From NCBI GenBank assembly GCA_964392915.1, contig CAYMRS010000001.1:1-64000 (forward strand): a stretch of DNA of 64,000 nt, in the 5' to 3' direction. Positions 1 to 8,869 of the stretch are shown here, in pieces. The notes below the pieces were generated by a model, which saw only the letters and a list, made by a program, of their open reading frames with translations, searched no databases and was not told where the DNA came from. The first letter of the stretch is position 1; every line of letters starts with the position of its first letter. The stretch comes from JAAYUK01 sp964392915 (GTDB lineage: Bacteria > Nitrospirota > Thermodesulfovibrionia > Thermodesulfovibrionales > Dissulfurispiraceae). The position numbers were made by a program, and so were the translations under genes.

Positions 1-1
1 T

Positions 2-1093
2 GAGAGAACTTGTCAGCTTGCGAAGCATTTTGTCGCACTTGGAAACGAATGCACCCTCCTAACCATTGATTGCGGGGTGACAAACGACCTGCTTGCCCGC
101 ATGCAAAGTAACCGCATTACGCTTTTCACGCTTCCGAGCCTTAATCAACGCTTCTTTATTCCAAGGTTTCGATTGAATGATATTTATCATCTGGTTGATC
201 ATGCCGATATCATTCACATAATGGGGCATTGGACTTTTCTGAATGCCCTTATCTCTTCTGTAGCCCGAGCACGCAACAAGCCATATGTTGTCTGCCCCGC
301 CGGAGCCCTGCATATCTTTGGAAGATCTCGGCTCCTTAAGCGCGGCTATAATACCTTGGTCGGTAAGAATATCATTCGTGGCGCTCAGGCACACATCGCA
401 ATTGCCGACAATGAAATCGCTCAATTTGCCAAGTATGGAATAACTTCAGATTGCGTGGTAATAATACCGAACGGCGTTAATTCTCAAGACTATCAAATTG
501 GGGATGTTTCAGGCTTTCGGCATAAAATAGGTATCGATGCGGCTCCCTATGTTCTTTTTGTTGGCCGCTTAGATCCCATTAAAGGACCAGATCTGCTTCT
601 AATGGCCTTCAGCAAGATTGCTCATGTTTATCCCGATTATCATCTTGTCTTCGCTGGACCCGATGGAGGAATGAGGATGTCACTAAAACATATTATTGAT
701 AAAAATGACCTCCAAAAACGAGTCCATTTGATTGGCTATGTTGGAGGTGCAGATAAAGTTGCAGCCTACCGAGGCGCATCCATGATTGCTGTACCCTCTC
801 GGCAGGAAGCAATGTCAATAGTTGCTCTTGAAGCAGGCATTTGCGGAAAACCAGTACTTATAACAGATCAATGCGGCTTCAATACAATCGAGCATTGCGG
901 TGGTGGGCTTGTTGTTGCCGCGACGGAAGAGGGGATCCGTGATGGCTTGCTGAGTATGTTGCTAAACAGTGGGCAACTTGAAGAAATGGGAGCTCGCCTT
1001 AAAAGTCATGTTGAAGAGCGGTATACGTGGGAAGCCGCTGCAAAAGCCTGCATTGAACTCTTCCGCAAGGTGTTAACATCGGTAAAACACTGA
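2..1093 (+). CDS. GT4 family glycosyltransferase, 5'-truncated
   Basis: The frame is open to the left edge of the window, so the true start lies outside; the first internal start-like codon is a GTG at 77 and is not the real start. The visible part has the GT-B fold organisation of retaining GT4 enzymes: an N-terminal acceptor half, then the donor half beginning near VLFVGRLDPIKGPDLL and a late E-x7-E type region (SRQEAMSIVALEAGICGKPVL) that normally contacts the sugar nucleotide. It probably adds one sugar to a lipid-linked O-antigen or similar glycan at the cytoplasmic membrane. Its stop overlaps the start of the next glycosyltransferase by one base, so the two are co-translated. Donor and acceptor cannot be predicted. 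Confidence 0.88.
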   Translation, partial: ERTCQLAKHFVALGNECTLLTIDCGVTNDLLARMQSNRITLFTLPSLNQRFFIPRFRLNDIYHLVDHADIIHIMGHWTFLNALISSVARARNKPYVVCPAGALHIFGRSRLLKRGYNTLVGKNIIRGAQAHIAIADNEIAQFAKYGITSDCVVIIPNGVNSQDYQIGDVSGFRHKIGIDAAPYVLFVGRLDPIKGPDLLLMAFSKIAHVYPDYHLVFAGPDGGMRMSLKHIIDKNDLQKRVHLIGYVGGADKVAAYRGASMIAVPSRQEAMSIVALEAGICGKPVLITDQCGFNTIEHCGGGLVVAATEEGIRDGLLSMLLNSGQLEEMGARLKSHVEERYTWEAAAKACIELFRKVLTSVKH

Positions 1094-2331
1094 TGAGAAT
1101 CTTAATTGTCTCTCAATATTTCTGGCCGGAAAATTTCCGAATTAACGATCTTGCGTTGGGATTGCAGAGTAAGGGCTATACTGTTACTGTATTAACGGGA
1201 ATGCCAAATTATCCTCAGGGAAGCTTTTTTGAGGGATACGGAGTGTTCAAGAAAAGAACCGAAGACTATCGAGGGATAAAAGTATTGCGAGTTCCGCTGA
1301 TACCACGAGGACGAGGCGGCTTTTTCAACCTGATTGCTAATTACCTTTCATTTGCCGTGACAGCAACTGTTTTAGGTCCTCTCTATTGCCGGGACCGTTT
1401 TGATCTAATTTTTGTCTATGAACCGTCGCCAATTACCGTTGGGCTGCCGGCGCTGCTTCTAAAACAGCTGAAATCTGTTCCTATCATATTGTGGGTGCAG
1501 GACCTCTGGCCTGAAAGTCTCTCTGCAACCGGAGCAATAAAATCAAAACCGCTTCTCAGCGTTATTGAAAGGATTGTCAGGTTTATATACGCAGGGTGTG
1601 ATCAAATCCTCGTGCAATCAAAAGCTTTTATTGATCCCATAAAGAAACTGGGGGTGCCCGGGGAGAAAATCAATTATTTCCCGAACAGTGCCGAGGATTT
1701 ATACCGCCCAATCGCGAGGTCATCAGAAAACGTCCTGCCCATTGATCTTCCCAAAGGGTTTCGGGTGATGTTCGCCGGCAACATTGGTGTTGCACAGGAT
1801 TTTCAGACTATTTTGGACGCGGCGGAACTGCTTAAGGAGTATGATGATATTCACTGGATTATAGTAGGCGATGGCCGGATGCGTCTGTGGGTTGAGGAGG
1901 AGATAGAAAAGCGGCAATTGACGAATACTGTTCATCTTGCAGGCAAATACCCAGCTGAAAAAATGTCTCTTTTCTTTGCTGGTGCTGATGCAATGCTCGC
2001 CACACTCAAAAAAGAACCCATTTTTGCGCTCACCATTCCTGCGAAGGTGCAATCGTACCTGGCTTGCGCCCGACCTGTCATTGCTGCTCTGGAAGGAGAA
2101 GGTGCGCGGATTATTGACGAGGCAAGGGCTGGAATCATTTGTCCTCCTGAAAATCCTGAAGCGCTCTCCCATGCTGTGCTGGCGATGTATCATATTCCTC
2201 TAAAAGAAAGGGAGACTATGGGAGAGCGAGGCAGGAACTACTTCGAGTTGCATTTCGAAAGATCAATGCTTATGGAGCAACTGGATAGATGGATGCAGTC
2301 ATTGGGAGGAAGAAAAAAATGCGCATCTTGA
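1093..2331 (+). CDS. WbuB-like GT4 glycosyltransferase (probable L-FucNAc/L-QuiNAc transferase)
   Basis: The N-terminus (MRILIVSQYFWPENFRIND) and the TGMPNYPQG segment are typical of the WbuB group, which transfers N-acetyl-L-fucosamine or related 2-acetamido-2,6-dideoxy-L-hexoses in O-antigen assembly. A GT-B donor domain follows (VMFAGNIGVAQDFQTILDAA) with a late EGEGARIIDEA region. The ATG overlaps the previous stop. The three genes after it make exactly this class of activated L-sugar, which supports the assignment. Membership of GT4 and the WbuB similarity are seen in the sequence; the exact donor is inferred from context. Confidence 0.85.
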   Translation: MRILIVSQYFWPENFRINDLALGLQSKGYTVTVLTGMPNYPQGSFFEGYGVFKKRTEDYRGIKVLRVPLIPRGRGGFFNLIANYLSFAVTATVLGPLYCRDRFDLIFVYEPSPITVGLPALLLKQLKSVPIILWVQDLWPESLSATGAIKSKPLLSVIERIVRFIYAGCDQILVQSKAFIDPIKKLGVPGEKINYFPNSAEDLYRPIARSSENVLPIDLPKGFRVMFAGNIGVAQDFQTILDAAELLKEYDDIHWIIVGDGRMRLWVEEEIEKRQLTNTVHLAGKYPAEKMSLFFAGADAMLATLKKEPIFALTIPAKVQSYLACARPVIAALEGEGARIIDEARAGIICPPENPEALSHAVLAMYHIPLKERETMGERGRNYFELHFERSMLMEQLDRWMQSLGGRKKCAS

Positions 2332-3164
2332 TTCTTGGCGGAGACGGAATGTTGGGGCATCAGTTGTTCAAACATTTACGACTTAATCATGACGTTAAAG
2401 TCACTTTGCGACAGGACCTGCCGGCGTATAATCAATACGGGCTGTTTGATGCCGGCAATGCGTATTTTGGTATAGATGTTCGGTCGCTCGAGAGACTTTT
2501 TGAGGTCGCAGCAGATTTCTTGCCCGAGGCAATAGTGAATGGGGTTGGAATCGTAAAACAGCGAGATAGTGCGAAGGAGAGCATTCCAAGTCTGGAGATC
2601 AACTCTCTTCTTCCCCATCGCCTTGCGGTATTATGCAAGGCAATAGGGGCACGTCTTGTTCATATGAGTACTGATTGTGTTTTTTCCGGAAGAAAAGGAA
2701 ATTATGTTGAATCTGATTCTTCTGATGCTGAAGACCTCTACGGAAAGAGCAAGTTTCTTGGAGAGGTCCAGGATAGCCAGGGTCTTACCCTGAGAACATC
2801 CATTATCGGCAGAGAGCTTTCACGCAAAAAAAGCCTGCTGGAGTGGTTTTTAGCCCAACAGGGAGTCGTTAGCGGCTATAAGAAAGCAATATTCTCAGGA
2901 TTTACTACCCCGGAAATGAGCAGAATCATAGAAAAGATGCTCGTCAATTACCCAGATGCATCAGGGCTTTACCACGTCTCAAGCACTCCAATAAGCAAAT
3001 TCGACCTCTTGGTGATGCTGAAAGATAAATTGTCAGTCCCTGTCGAGATTTTGCCGGATGAAAACGTGCATTGTGACCGAAGTCTCGATTCAGCCCGATT
3101 CCGACAAGAGTTTCATTATGCGCCTCCTTCATGGGAAGAAATGATTGAAGAATTGAAATATTGA
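2319..3164 (+). CDS. RmlD-like SDR sugar-nucleotide reductase (WbvR-like)
   Basis: The protein has about 281 residues if it starts at the ATG at 2319, which has a GGGAGGA ribosome site 8 bases upstream; a longer frame from 2289 lacks one. It carries a Rossmann motif (LGGDGMLGHQL) and the RmlD-type core with MSTDCVFSG and a YGKSKFLGE catalytic Y-x3-K. It lacks the C-terminal cupin domain of CapF/FnlB (about 370 residues), the reductase of UDP-L-FucNAc synthesis. In the analogous UDP-L-QuiNAc route (WbvB-WbvR-WbvD) the second enzyme is a short RmlD-like reductase, so this gene favours L-QuiNAc or L-RhaNAc. It overlaps the end of the glycosyltransferase gene by 13 bases. Confidence 0.82.
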   Translation: MRILILGGDGMLGHQLFKHLRLNHDVKVTLRQDLPAYNQYGLFDAGNAYFGIDVRSLERLFEVAADFLPEAIVNGVGIVKQRDSAKESIPSLEINSLLPHRLAVLCKAIGARLVHMSTDCVFSGRKGNYVESDSSDAEDLYGKSKFLGEVQDSQGLTLRTSIIGRELSRKKSLLEWFLAQQGVVSGYKKAIFSGFTTPEMSRIIEKMLVNYPDASGLYHVSSTPISKFDLLVMLKDKLSVPVEILPDENVHCDRSLDSARFRQEFHYAPPSWEEMIEELKY

Positions 3165-3182
3165 AAACAAAGGAAGAACATT

Positions 3183-4247
3183 ATGATTTTTGAAAACAAG
3201 ACAATAGTGGTTACCGGTGGAACCGGATCCATGGGAAAAACTTTTGTGCGTCGTGTATTAACTGGGGATCTCGGTACGCCAAAAAAGATTATTGTCCTGT
3301 CTCGTGATGAGGCGAAGCAGCATGATATGAGAATGTCTTACCTGCATAAACTGGTTGCAACAGACGAAGTTATCTATCGGAATTTCATGAACGTCCTGGA
3401 GTTCCGCATCGGGGACGTGCGTAATTATGCGGATGTGTGTTCAGCGGTTCGCACTGCTGACATAGTTGTTAATGCGGCTGCCTTAAAGCAGGTGCCGGCA
3501 TGTGAGTACTTCCCGAGCCAGGCAGTTTTGACGAATTGTATCGGCGCATACAATATTGTGCGCGCAATTGAAGAAAATGGATACCCGGTTCATACTGTGA
3601 TTGCTATCAGCACTGATAAGGCGTGCAAGCCCGTTAACGTCATGGGCATGACTAAATCCATTCAAGAGCGAATTTTCATTGCCGCAAATGTTCTTAATCC
3701 CAAAACGCGGTTTATCTGTGTCCGATACGGAAACGTTCTCGCTTCGCGCGGTTCAGTAATCCCTCTTTTTCATGATCAGATTAAAAAAGGAGGACCGGTA
3801 ACGGTAACGGTTCCTGAGATGACCAGATTTCTTCTGAGCCTGGACCAGGCAGTGGATACTGTCTTTGCTGCTGTTGCGGAAGCAGAACCAGGAGAGACAT
3901 ATGTGCCGAACGCTCCTTCAGCAACCGTTATAAATATAGCAAAATCGCTGATCGCAGACCGACGCGTTGAGATACAAATAACGGGTATTCGACCCGGTGA
4001 AAAAATGCATGAAATTATGGTTTCTGATGAAGAAGCCAATCACTGCGTGAAGCGAGGCAATTATTACGCAATATTGCCCATGTTGCCGGAGTTGCGCAAA
4101 TCATATGAGGATGAAGAGAATGCTCTTTCGAAAGAGTTCAGTTCTGCTGACAATCCATTGGATCTTGCGCAGACAATTAAACTTTTGCAGGAAAATCGGC
4201 TTATGGTAGATGACGTTGTTACTATAGAAGAAGAATTGCTGCGATAA
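3183..4247 (+). CDS. UDP-GlcNAc 4,6-dehydratase/5-epimerase (FnlA/CapE/WbvB type)
   Basis: This extended SDR starts with TGGTGSMGKTFVRR (NAD-binding GxxGxxG). It has AALKQVPACEYFP and STDKACKPVNVMGMTK, in which the usual Tyr is replaced by Met, as is typical of the FnlA/CapE/WbjB group. These soluble enzymes convert UDP-GlcNAc into the 4-keto-6-deoxy-L-sugar by dehydration and 5-epimerisation, the first step to UDP-L-FucNAc or UDP-L-QuiNAc. It lies 18 bases after the RmlD-like reductase and 41 before a UDP-GlcNAc 2-epimerase relative, completing a three-enzyme pathway. The C-terminal extension of about 70 residues has the family RPGEKMHE motif. The fold assignment is firm; the exact product is inferred. 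Confidence 0.87.
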   Translation: MIFENKTIVVTGGTGSMGKTFVRRVLTGDLGTPKKIIVLSRDEAKQHDMRMSYLHKLVATDEVIYRNFMNVLEFRIGDVRNYADVCSAVRTADIVVNAAALKQVPACEYFPSQAVLTNCIGAYNIVRAIEENGYPVHTVIAISTDKACKPVNVMGMTKSIQERIFIAANVLNPKTRFICVRYGNVLASRGSVIPLFHDQIKKGGPVTVTVPEMTRFLLSLDQAVDTVFAAVAEAEPGETYVPNAPSATVINIAKSLIADRRVEIQITGIRPGEKMHEIMVSDEEANHCVKRGNYYAILPMLPELRKSYEDEENALSKEFSSADNPLDLAQTIKLLQENRLMVDDVVTIEEELLR

Positions 4248-4288
4248 AATAATCTGCGACTCACTCAGACAAACAAAGGAAACAAGCT

Positions 4289-5413
4289 ATGAAGATTACT
4301 ACTGTAGTTGGTACGCGTCCGGAGCTGATAAAGCTTTCAAGGGTCATTGCTGAACTGGACAAGCATGTTGAGCATATTCTTGTACATACAGGGCAAAATT
4401 TTGATTATGAACTGAATGAAATATTCTTTAAAGAGTTAGAGATTCGCAAGCCCGACCATTTTTTAAATGCTGCATCCCCTTCAGCCGCTGAAACCATCGG
4501 CGCAGTTATTGCTCGATCAGACGACATTTTTTTCAGGGAAAAGCCCGCAGGGCTTTTGCTTCTTGGTGACACAAACAGCTGTCTCTGTGCGATTGCTGCA
4601 AAGCGCCGCAAAATACCGATTTTTCATATGGAGGCTGGAAATCGCTGTTTTGATCAAAGAGTGCCAGAAGAAATTAACCGGAAAATAGTTGACCATATCA
4701 GCGATATTAATCTTACGTATACCGAACATGCTCGTCGCTATCTCCTGGCAGAAGGGTTGCGGCCTGAAACGCTTATTAAAACCGGATCTCCTATGAAAGA
4801 AGTGTTGCAGTATTATCGTGCCGGAATAGATAGTTCTGGTATTCTGCAAGAACTTCACCTTGAAAAACGAAACTACTTTGTCGTGAGTGCTCACCGCGAA
4901 GAAAATATCGACAGCGAAACGAATTTCGACAATTTTCTCACTACGTTGCAGGCGGTTGCTACCCGCTATGACATCCCGGTTATAGTTTCGACTCATCCCA
5001 GAACCCGCAAGCGTCTTGAGGAGCACGGCATTAACTCACTTGATGACCGCATACGCTTTCTGAAGCCGCTCGGTTTTTTTGACTATGTAAAACTACAGAC
5101 AGAGGCGCTCTGTGTTATCTCCGACAGCGGAACTATTACGGAAGAGTCGTCAATATTGAACTTTCCTGCGGTCACTATACGTCAGGCGCACGAACGGCCG
5201 GAAGGAATGGATGAAGGCACCCTGATTATGTGCGGACTTCATCATCCGCAGGTCATCCGCGCTATTGAGGTTGTCACGTCACAGTCTTGCCCTGGCGAAC
5301 GGATTTTCAGGATGGTTCCGGACTACGATACTGACACGGTTTCCAAGAAAGTTGTGAGAATTATCTTGAGTTACACGGAGTATATCAATAGAACAGTTTG
5401 GTTTAAAGATTGA
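4289..5413 (+). CDS. UDP-GlcNAc 2-epimerase family protein (FnlC/WbvD/CapG type)
   Basis: The 374-residue product is a non-hydrolysing UDP-GlcNAc 2-epimerase family protein. It has VVGTRPELIKLS at the N-terminus, GDTNSCL, HMEAGNRCFDQRVPEEINR, SAHREENID and SDSGTITEES, the usual UDP-binding and catalytic segments. In UDP-L-FucNAc or UDP-L-QuiNAc synthesis this enzyme does the last 2-epimerisation, and its position as third gene of the set fits. An AAAGGAA ribosome site precedes the ATG. The stop overlaps the TTG start of the next gene by four bases, so translation is probably coupled across the visible compositional break. Confidence 0.87.
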   Translation: MKITTVVGTRPELIKLSRVIAELDKHVEHILVHTGQNFDYELNEIFFKELEIRKPDHFLNAASPSAAETIGAVIARSDDIFFREKPAGLLLLGDTNSCLCAIAAKRRKIPIFHMEAGNRCFDQRVPEEINRKIVDHISDINLTYTEHARRYLLAEGLRPETLIKTGSPMKEVLQYYRAGIDSSGILQELHLEKRNYFVVSAHREENIDSETNFDNFLTTLQAVATRYDIPVIVSTHPRTRKRLEEHGINSLDDRIRFLKPLGFFDYVKLQTEALCVISDSGTITEESSILNFPAVTIRQAHERPEGMDEGTLIMCGLHHPQVIRAIEVVTSQSCPGERIFRMVPDYDTDTVSKKVVRIILSYTEYINRTVWFKD

Positions 5414-6378
5414 AAGCTGGCAGTGTTCTGAACACCGGCGCATCCGGGTTTGTCGGCCTTGCGCTTTGCAGACGCCTTGCCGCCGACGGCATCTCGGTGC
5501 GTGCCGCGCTCCGTGCTTCCCAACATGGTCTTCCGGCAGAGCAGGTTATCGTTCCATCAATAGGACCAAAAGCCGACTGGGGCGAAGCGCTTTCATCGGT
5601 CGAAACTGTTGTTCATCTTGCCGCCCATGTTCACGTGATGAAGTCCGGCGTTGTTGATGAACGGAAGTTTCATGAAGTGAATGTTGAAGGTACGCGACGT
5701 CTTGCTGAATCTGCCGCTGCTGCGGGAGTCAGGAGATTTGTATTTATGAGCACCGTGAAGGTCCACGGTGAAAGATCGCACGCTTTTCCTTTGACTGAGA
5801 AGATGCCTCTTGCGCCTGCGGATGCATATTCGCGTTCAAAAGCTGAAGCTGAAGCTGAACTGAAGCAGACAGGGCAGGCCGGCGGGATGGAAGTTGTCAT
5901 AATCCGTCCGCCATTGGTGTACGGTCCTGGAGTGAAGGCTCATTTTTTACAGCTCTTGAAGATTGTCCAGCGTGGAATTCCGCTTCCTCTCGGGTCGATT
6001 CATAATGCACGGAGCTTTATTTATCTGGACAATCTTGTCGATGCCATCGTGACATGTATTCAACATCCCTCGGCAGCCGATGAGACGTTTCTCGTCAGCG
6101 ATGGGCAAGACCTTTCGACCGCTGACCTTGTCCGCCTGATTGCCAGCGCTATGGATAAACGCACGATTCTCCTGCCGATACCGCAGACACTTCTTCGTCT
6201 TGGCGGCAAGGTGCTCGGTAAGGGTGATATGGTAGGCAAGATAATGGATTCGCTGCAAATAGACTCATCGCATATCCGAAAAAATCTCGGATGGAGTCCT
6301 CCTCATACAGCCCGGGAAGGATTACGGGAAACAGTGCGTTGGTTTCTTGATCAGCAAAAGAGGCGTGCAGGTAGATGA
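5410..6378 (+). CDS. NAD-dependent sugar epimerase/4-reductase (WbpV/WreQ-like)
   Basis: This extended SDR of 322 residues starts at TTG within the previous stop. NTGASGFVGLALCRRL is the Rossmann loop, STVKVHGE carries the catalytic Ser/Thr region and DAYSRSKAEAE supplies Y-x3-K. The family includes WbpV and WreQ, which reduce the 4-keto intermediate from WbpM-type dehydratases to UDP-D-QuiNAc. The next two genes are an initiating sugar-phosphate transferase and a WbpM-like dehydratase, matching the WreQ/WreU/WreV set described for D-QuiNAc-1-P initiation in Rhizobium etli. A plain UDP-glucose 4-epimerase is a less likely alternative. By eye the GC content is higher than in the genes before it. 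Confidence 0.8.
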   Translation: MKAGSVLNTGASGFVGLALCRRLAADGISVRAALRASQHGLPAEQVIVPSIGPKADWGEALSSVETVVHLAAHVHVMKSGVVDERKFHEVNVEGTRRLAESAAAAGVRRFVFMSTVKVHGERSHAFPLTEKMPLAPADAYSRSKAEAEAELKQTGQAGGMEVVIIRPPLVYGPGVKAHFLQLLKIVQRGIPLPLGSIHNARSFIYLDNLVDAIVTCIQHPSAADETFLVSDGQDLSTADLVRLIASAMDKRTILLPIPQTLLRLGGKVLGKGDMVGKIMDSLQIDSSHIRKNLGWSPPHTAREGLRETVRWFLDQQKRRAGR

Positions 6379-6935
6379 AGCGCCTTTTCGATCTGATAGC
6401 TGCCTTGTTTTTGATCGTTCTTTTTGCGATCCCGATTATCCTGATTGCGGTTCTTGTCAGGATAACGACTTCAGGTCCCGCTCTCTACTGGTCGAATCGC
6501 ATCGGCATCAATAACTCATTGTTTCGCATGCCGAAGTTTCGCACCATGCGGACGGACACACCGGCTGTGGCAACCCATTTGCTGAGCAAACCTGATGCCT
6601 TTATCACGCCGATCGGCCGGTTCCTCCGCAAAACAAGTCTTGATGAATTACCTCAGCTTTATAGCATACTAAAAGGCGATATGAGTTTTGTCGGTCCGAG
6701 GCCTGCACTTTTCAATCAGGACGATCTGATAGCACTAAGAACGGAGCGGGGAATTCACCACCTTGTTCCCGGACTGACCGGCTGGGCGCAGATTAACGGC
6801 AGGGATGAGCTGCCGATTCCCGAAAAAGTGTCATATGATGAATACTATCTGGAGCACCGCTCATTCTTTCTTGATATGAAAATACTTTTGCGTACTTTGC
6901 TGAAAGTTATGAAAAAAGAAGGGGTTAGCCATTGA
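6375..6935 (+). CDS. Undecaprenyl-phosphate sugar-1-phosphate transferase (PglC-like)
   Basis: This 186-residue monotopic phosphoglycosyl transferase has one N-terminal hydrophobic re-entrant segment (about residues 5-28). Family motifs follow: PKFRTM, TSLDELPQL with the Asp-Glu catalytic dyad, SFVGPRP and PGLTGWAQING. It lacks the large multi-spanning N-terminal domain of WbaP-type enzymes and so belongs to the short PglC/WreU class. It would start glycan assembly by moving a sugar-1-phosphate, here probably D-QuiNAc or a di-N-acetylated sugar, to undecaprenyl phosphate. It overlaps both neighbours by one to four bases, indicating tight translational coupling. Confidence 0.92.
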   Translation: MKRLFDLIAALFLIVLFAIPIILIAVLVRITTSGPALYWSNRIGINNSLFRMPKFRTMRTDTPAVATHLLSKPDAFITPIGRFLRKTSLDELPQLYSILKGDMSFVGPRPALFNQDDLIALRTERGIHHLVPGLTGWAQINGRDELPIPEKVSYDEYYLEHRSFFLDMKILLRTLLKVMKKEGVSH

Positions 6936-8869
6936 TGACTGAACCGCGTTCTCTGATCGGGCGGATTTTGCAGCCCTCGTACGAAAAAAGGGTCGTTTTT
7001 TTCATACTTGGGGATGTTGTGCTCATATCAGTCGCCCTCGTACTTTCATTTCTTGTGCGTTTCGATTTTCAGGTTCCTGCAGACTATGCCGCAGTGTTGT
7101 CGAATGCGCTTCCGCTTTTTGTTATTGTAAAAATTACCGCTTTTGCTCTGTTCGGGGTCTATCGTATGACATGGCGGCATGCCGGCATTCATGATCTCTT
7201 TAATCTGATGGGTGCGATGGCGACGGCTCAACTTATTCTTGTTGTCGTGGTAATTGTGCCCTTCGGCGATAAAATTCCAGCAGGGTCGTTTCTGCATATT
7301 CCAGGGTTCCCGCGAAGTGTTTTCCTTATGGATTTCTTCATCTCCGGGCTATTGATCGCTTCTCTGCGTATTTCAAAACGGTTATACTTTGAGGCACTCA
7401 GGCCGAAGACGAGAACAAAAGGCGGAAAACGAACTCTGATAATTGGCGGAGGAGTCACAGGCGAAATGATTATCAGAGATTTGATGCGAAGCCAGAAGCC
7501 TGCTTATGCGCCCGTGGCAATTCTTGATGACGATCCTTCCCGCAAAGGGCAGTATATTCATGGCGTTCGGGTATTGGGGAGACTTTCCGACCTCCCGTCC
7601 CTTGTCACTGACCTCAAGGCGGAAGCCATGATCATCGCGAACCAGAAGCTCACTCATCGAACGCTGCGCACCATTTACGAACAGGCACTGAAAAGCGGTA
7701 TCAGCACTATCAAAGCTGTATCGCCGGTTGCGGATCTCGAGCAGCCCGGTGTTTCTCTCAAGAATCTGGAGGAAATATCAATTGAAGATCTCATCGGGCG
7801 TCAGGCCGTTGAAGTCGACCGGGAGGAGATTCGGGCTTTTCTTGCCGATAGAATTGTCCTAATCACCGGAGCAGGGGGGTCCATCGGTTCGGAAATCGTG
7901 ACGCAGGTGTGTGATTTTCGGCCGAAGGGTCTTGTGCTTTTTGATATTGATGAAACAGAATTGCATAATCTGCAGCGCAAACTGGACAAAAATGGCATGA
8001 TGGACAGGTTCCCGATTTCATACGTTACGGGGGATGTTCGTGATGCCGTGCGTGTTGAGGAGGTGTTCAGCCGATTTCACCCTGAGATCGTTTTTCACGC
8101 GGCAGCTTATAAGCATGTTCCGATGATGGAGCTGAATCCGCTGGAAGCGCTGAAGGTCAACATCATGGGGACAAGTATTGTGGCCCGGACAGCGCAAAAT
8201 TATGATGCGAGCAGATTTATTATGATATCGACCGACAAGGCAGTGCGGCCGACCAGCGTTATGGGAGCATCGAAACGACTTGCGGAAGAAATCTGCCGGA
8301 CTGGAAACGGAATTGGCAAAACAGCCTTTATTTCAGTGCGTTTCGGTAATGTGCTCGGCAGCAGGGGCAGCGTGCTGCCGATTTTTATGGAGCAACTGAA
8401 ACAGGGCGGACCACTCACCGTGACTCACAAGGAAATGCAGCGCTACTTTATGACAATACCTGAAGCGGTCTTGCTCGTCTTGCAGGCTTCAGTCATAGGG
8501 CAGGGCGGCGAGGTGATGGTGCTGGACATGGGCGACCCGGTAAGAATTGTCTCGCTCGCAGAGGAACTTATCAGGATACACGGTGTTGAGCCATATCGGG
8601 ATATTGATATTGTTTTCACCGGAATGCGTCCAGGAGAGAAACTCTTTGAGGAAATGCTGACAGCAGAAGAGGGCACCAGCGCAAGCAGGCGCGACAAAAT
8701 CCATGTTGCCAACGGCAAACAAGGGTTGTCGGCAGAACAGGTCTTGCAGGCGCTTGATGAATGTCGGCTGCTTATTTCAGCGCACTACGCATCTTCCGCA
8801 GATGAGCTGCAGGCTGTCAAGGCTTTTTTAGAGCGCCATGTCAGTCACTATCGCCATGAAAAACAATGA
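6935..8869 (+). CDS. Membrane-anchored nucleotide-sugar 4,6-dehydratase (WbpM/PglF/CapD family)
   Basis: Four hydrophobic segments fill roughly residues 20-140. A first nucleotide-binding domain (TLIIGGGVTGEMI) follows, then a catalytic SDR domain with TGAGGSIGSEIV, AAAYKHVPMME, STDKAVRPTSVMGASKR (the Ser-Met-Lys arrangement of this family) and GMRPGEKLFEE. It dehydrates UDP-GlcNAc at C4/C6, giving the 4-keto substrate for the reductase encoded upstream. The ATG at 6935 is preferred over a TTG at 6932 because AGGGG lies about 10 bases upstream. The ATG overlaps the stop of the initiating transferase, and the 3' end overlaps miaB by four bases. Confidence 0.92.
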   Translation: MTEPRSLIGRILQPSYEKRVVFFILGDVVLISVALVLSFLVRFDFQVPADYAAVLSNALPLFVIVKITAFALFGVYRMTWRHAGIHDLFNLMGAMATAQLILVVVVIVPFGDKIPAGSFLHIPGFPRSVFLMDFFISGLLIASLRISKRLYFEALRPKTRTKGGKRTLIIGGGVTGEMIIRDLMRSQKPAYAPVAILDDDPSRKGQYIHGVRVLGRLSDLPSLVTDLKAEAMIIANQKLTHRTLRTIYEQALKSGISTIKAVSPVADLEQPGVSLKNLEEISIEDLIGRQAVEVDREEIRAFLADRIVLITGAGGSIGSEIVTQVCDFRPKGLVLFDIDETELHNLQRKLDKNGMMDRFPISYVTGDVRDAVRVEEVFSRFHPEIVFHAAAYKHVPMMELNPLEALKVNIMGTSIVARTAQNYDASRFIMISTDKAVRPTSVMGASKRLAEEICRTGNGIGKTAFISVRFGNVLGSRGSVLPIFMEQLKQGGPLTVTHKEMQRYFMTIPEAVLLVLQASVIGQGGEVMVLDMGDPVRIVSLAEELIRIHGVEPYRDIDIVFTGMRPGEKLFEEMLTAEEGTSASRRDKIHVANGKQGLSAEQVLQALDECRLLISAHYASSADELQAVKAFLERHVSHYRHEKQ

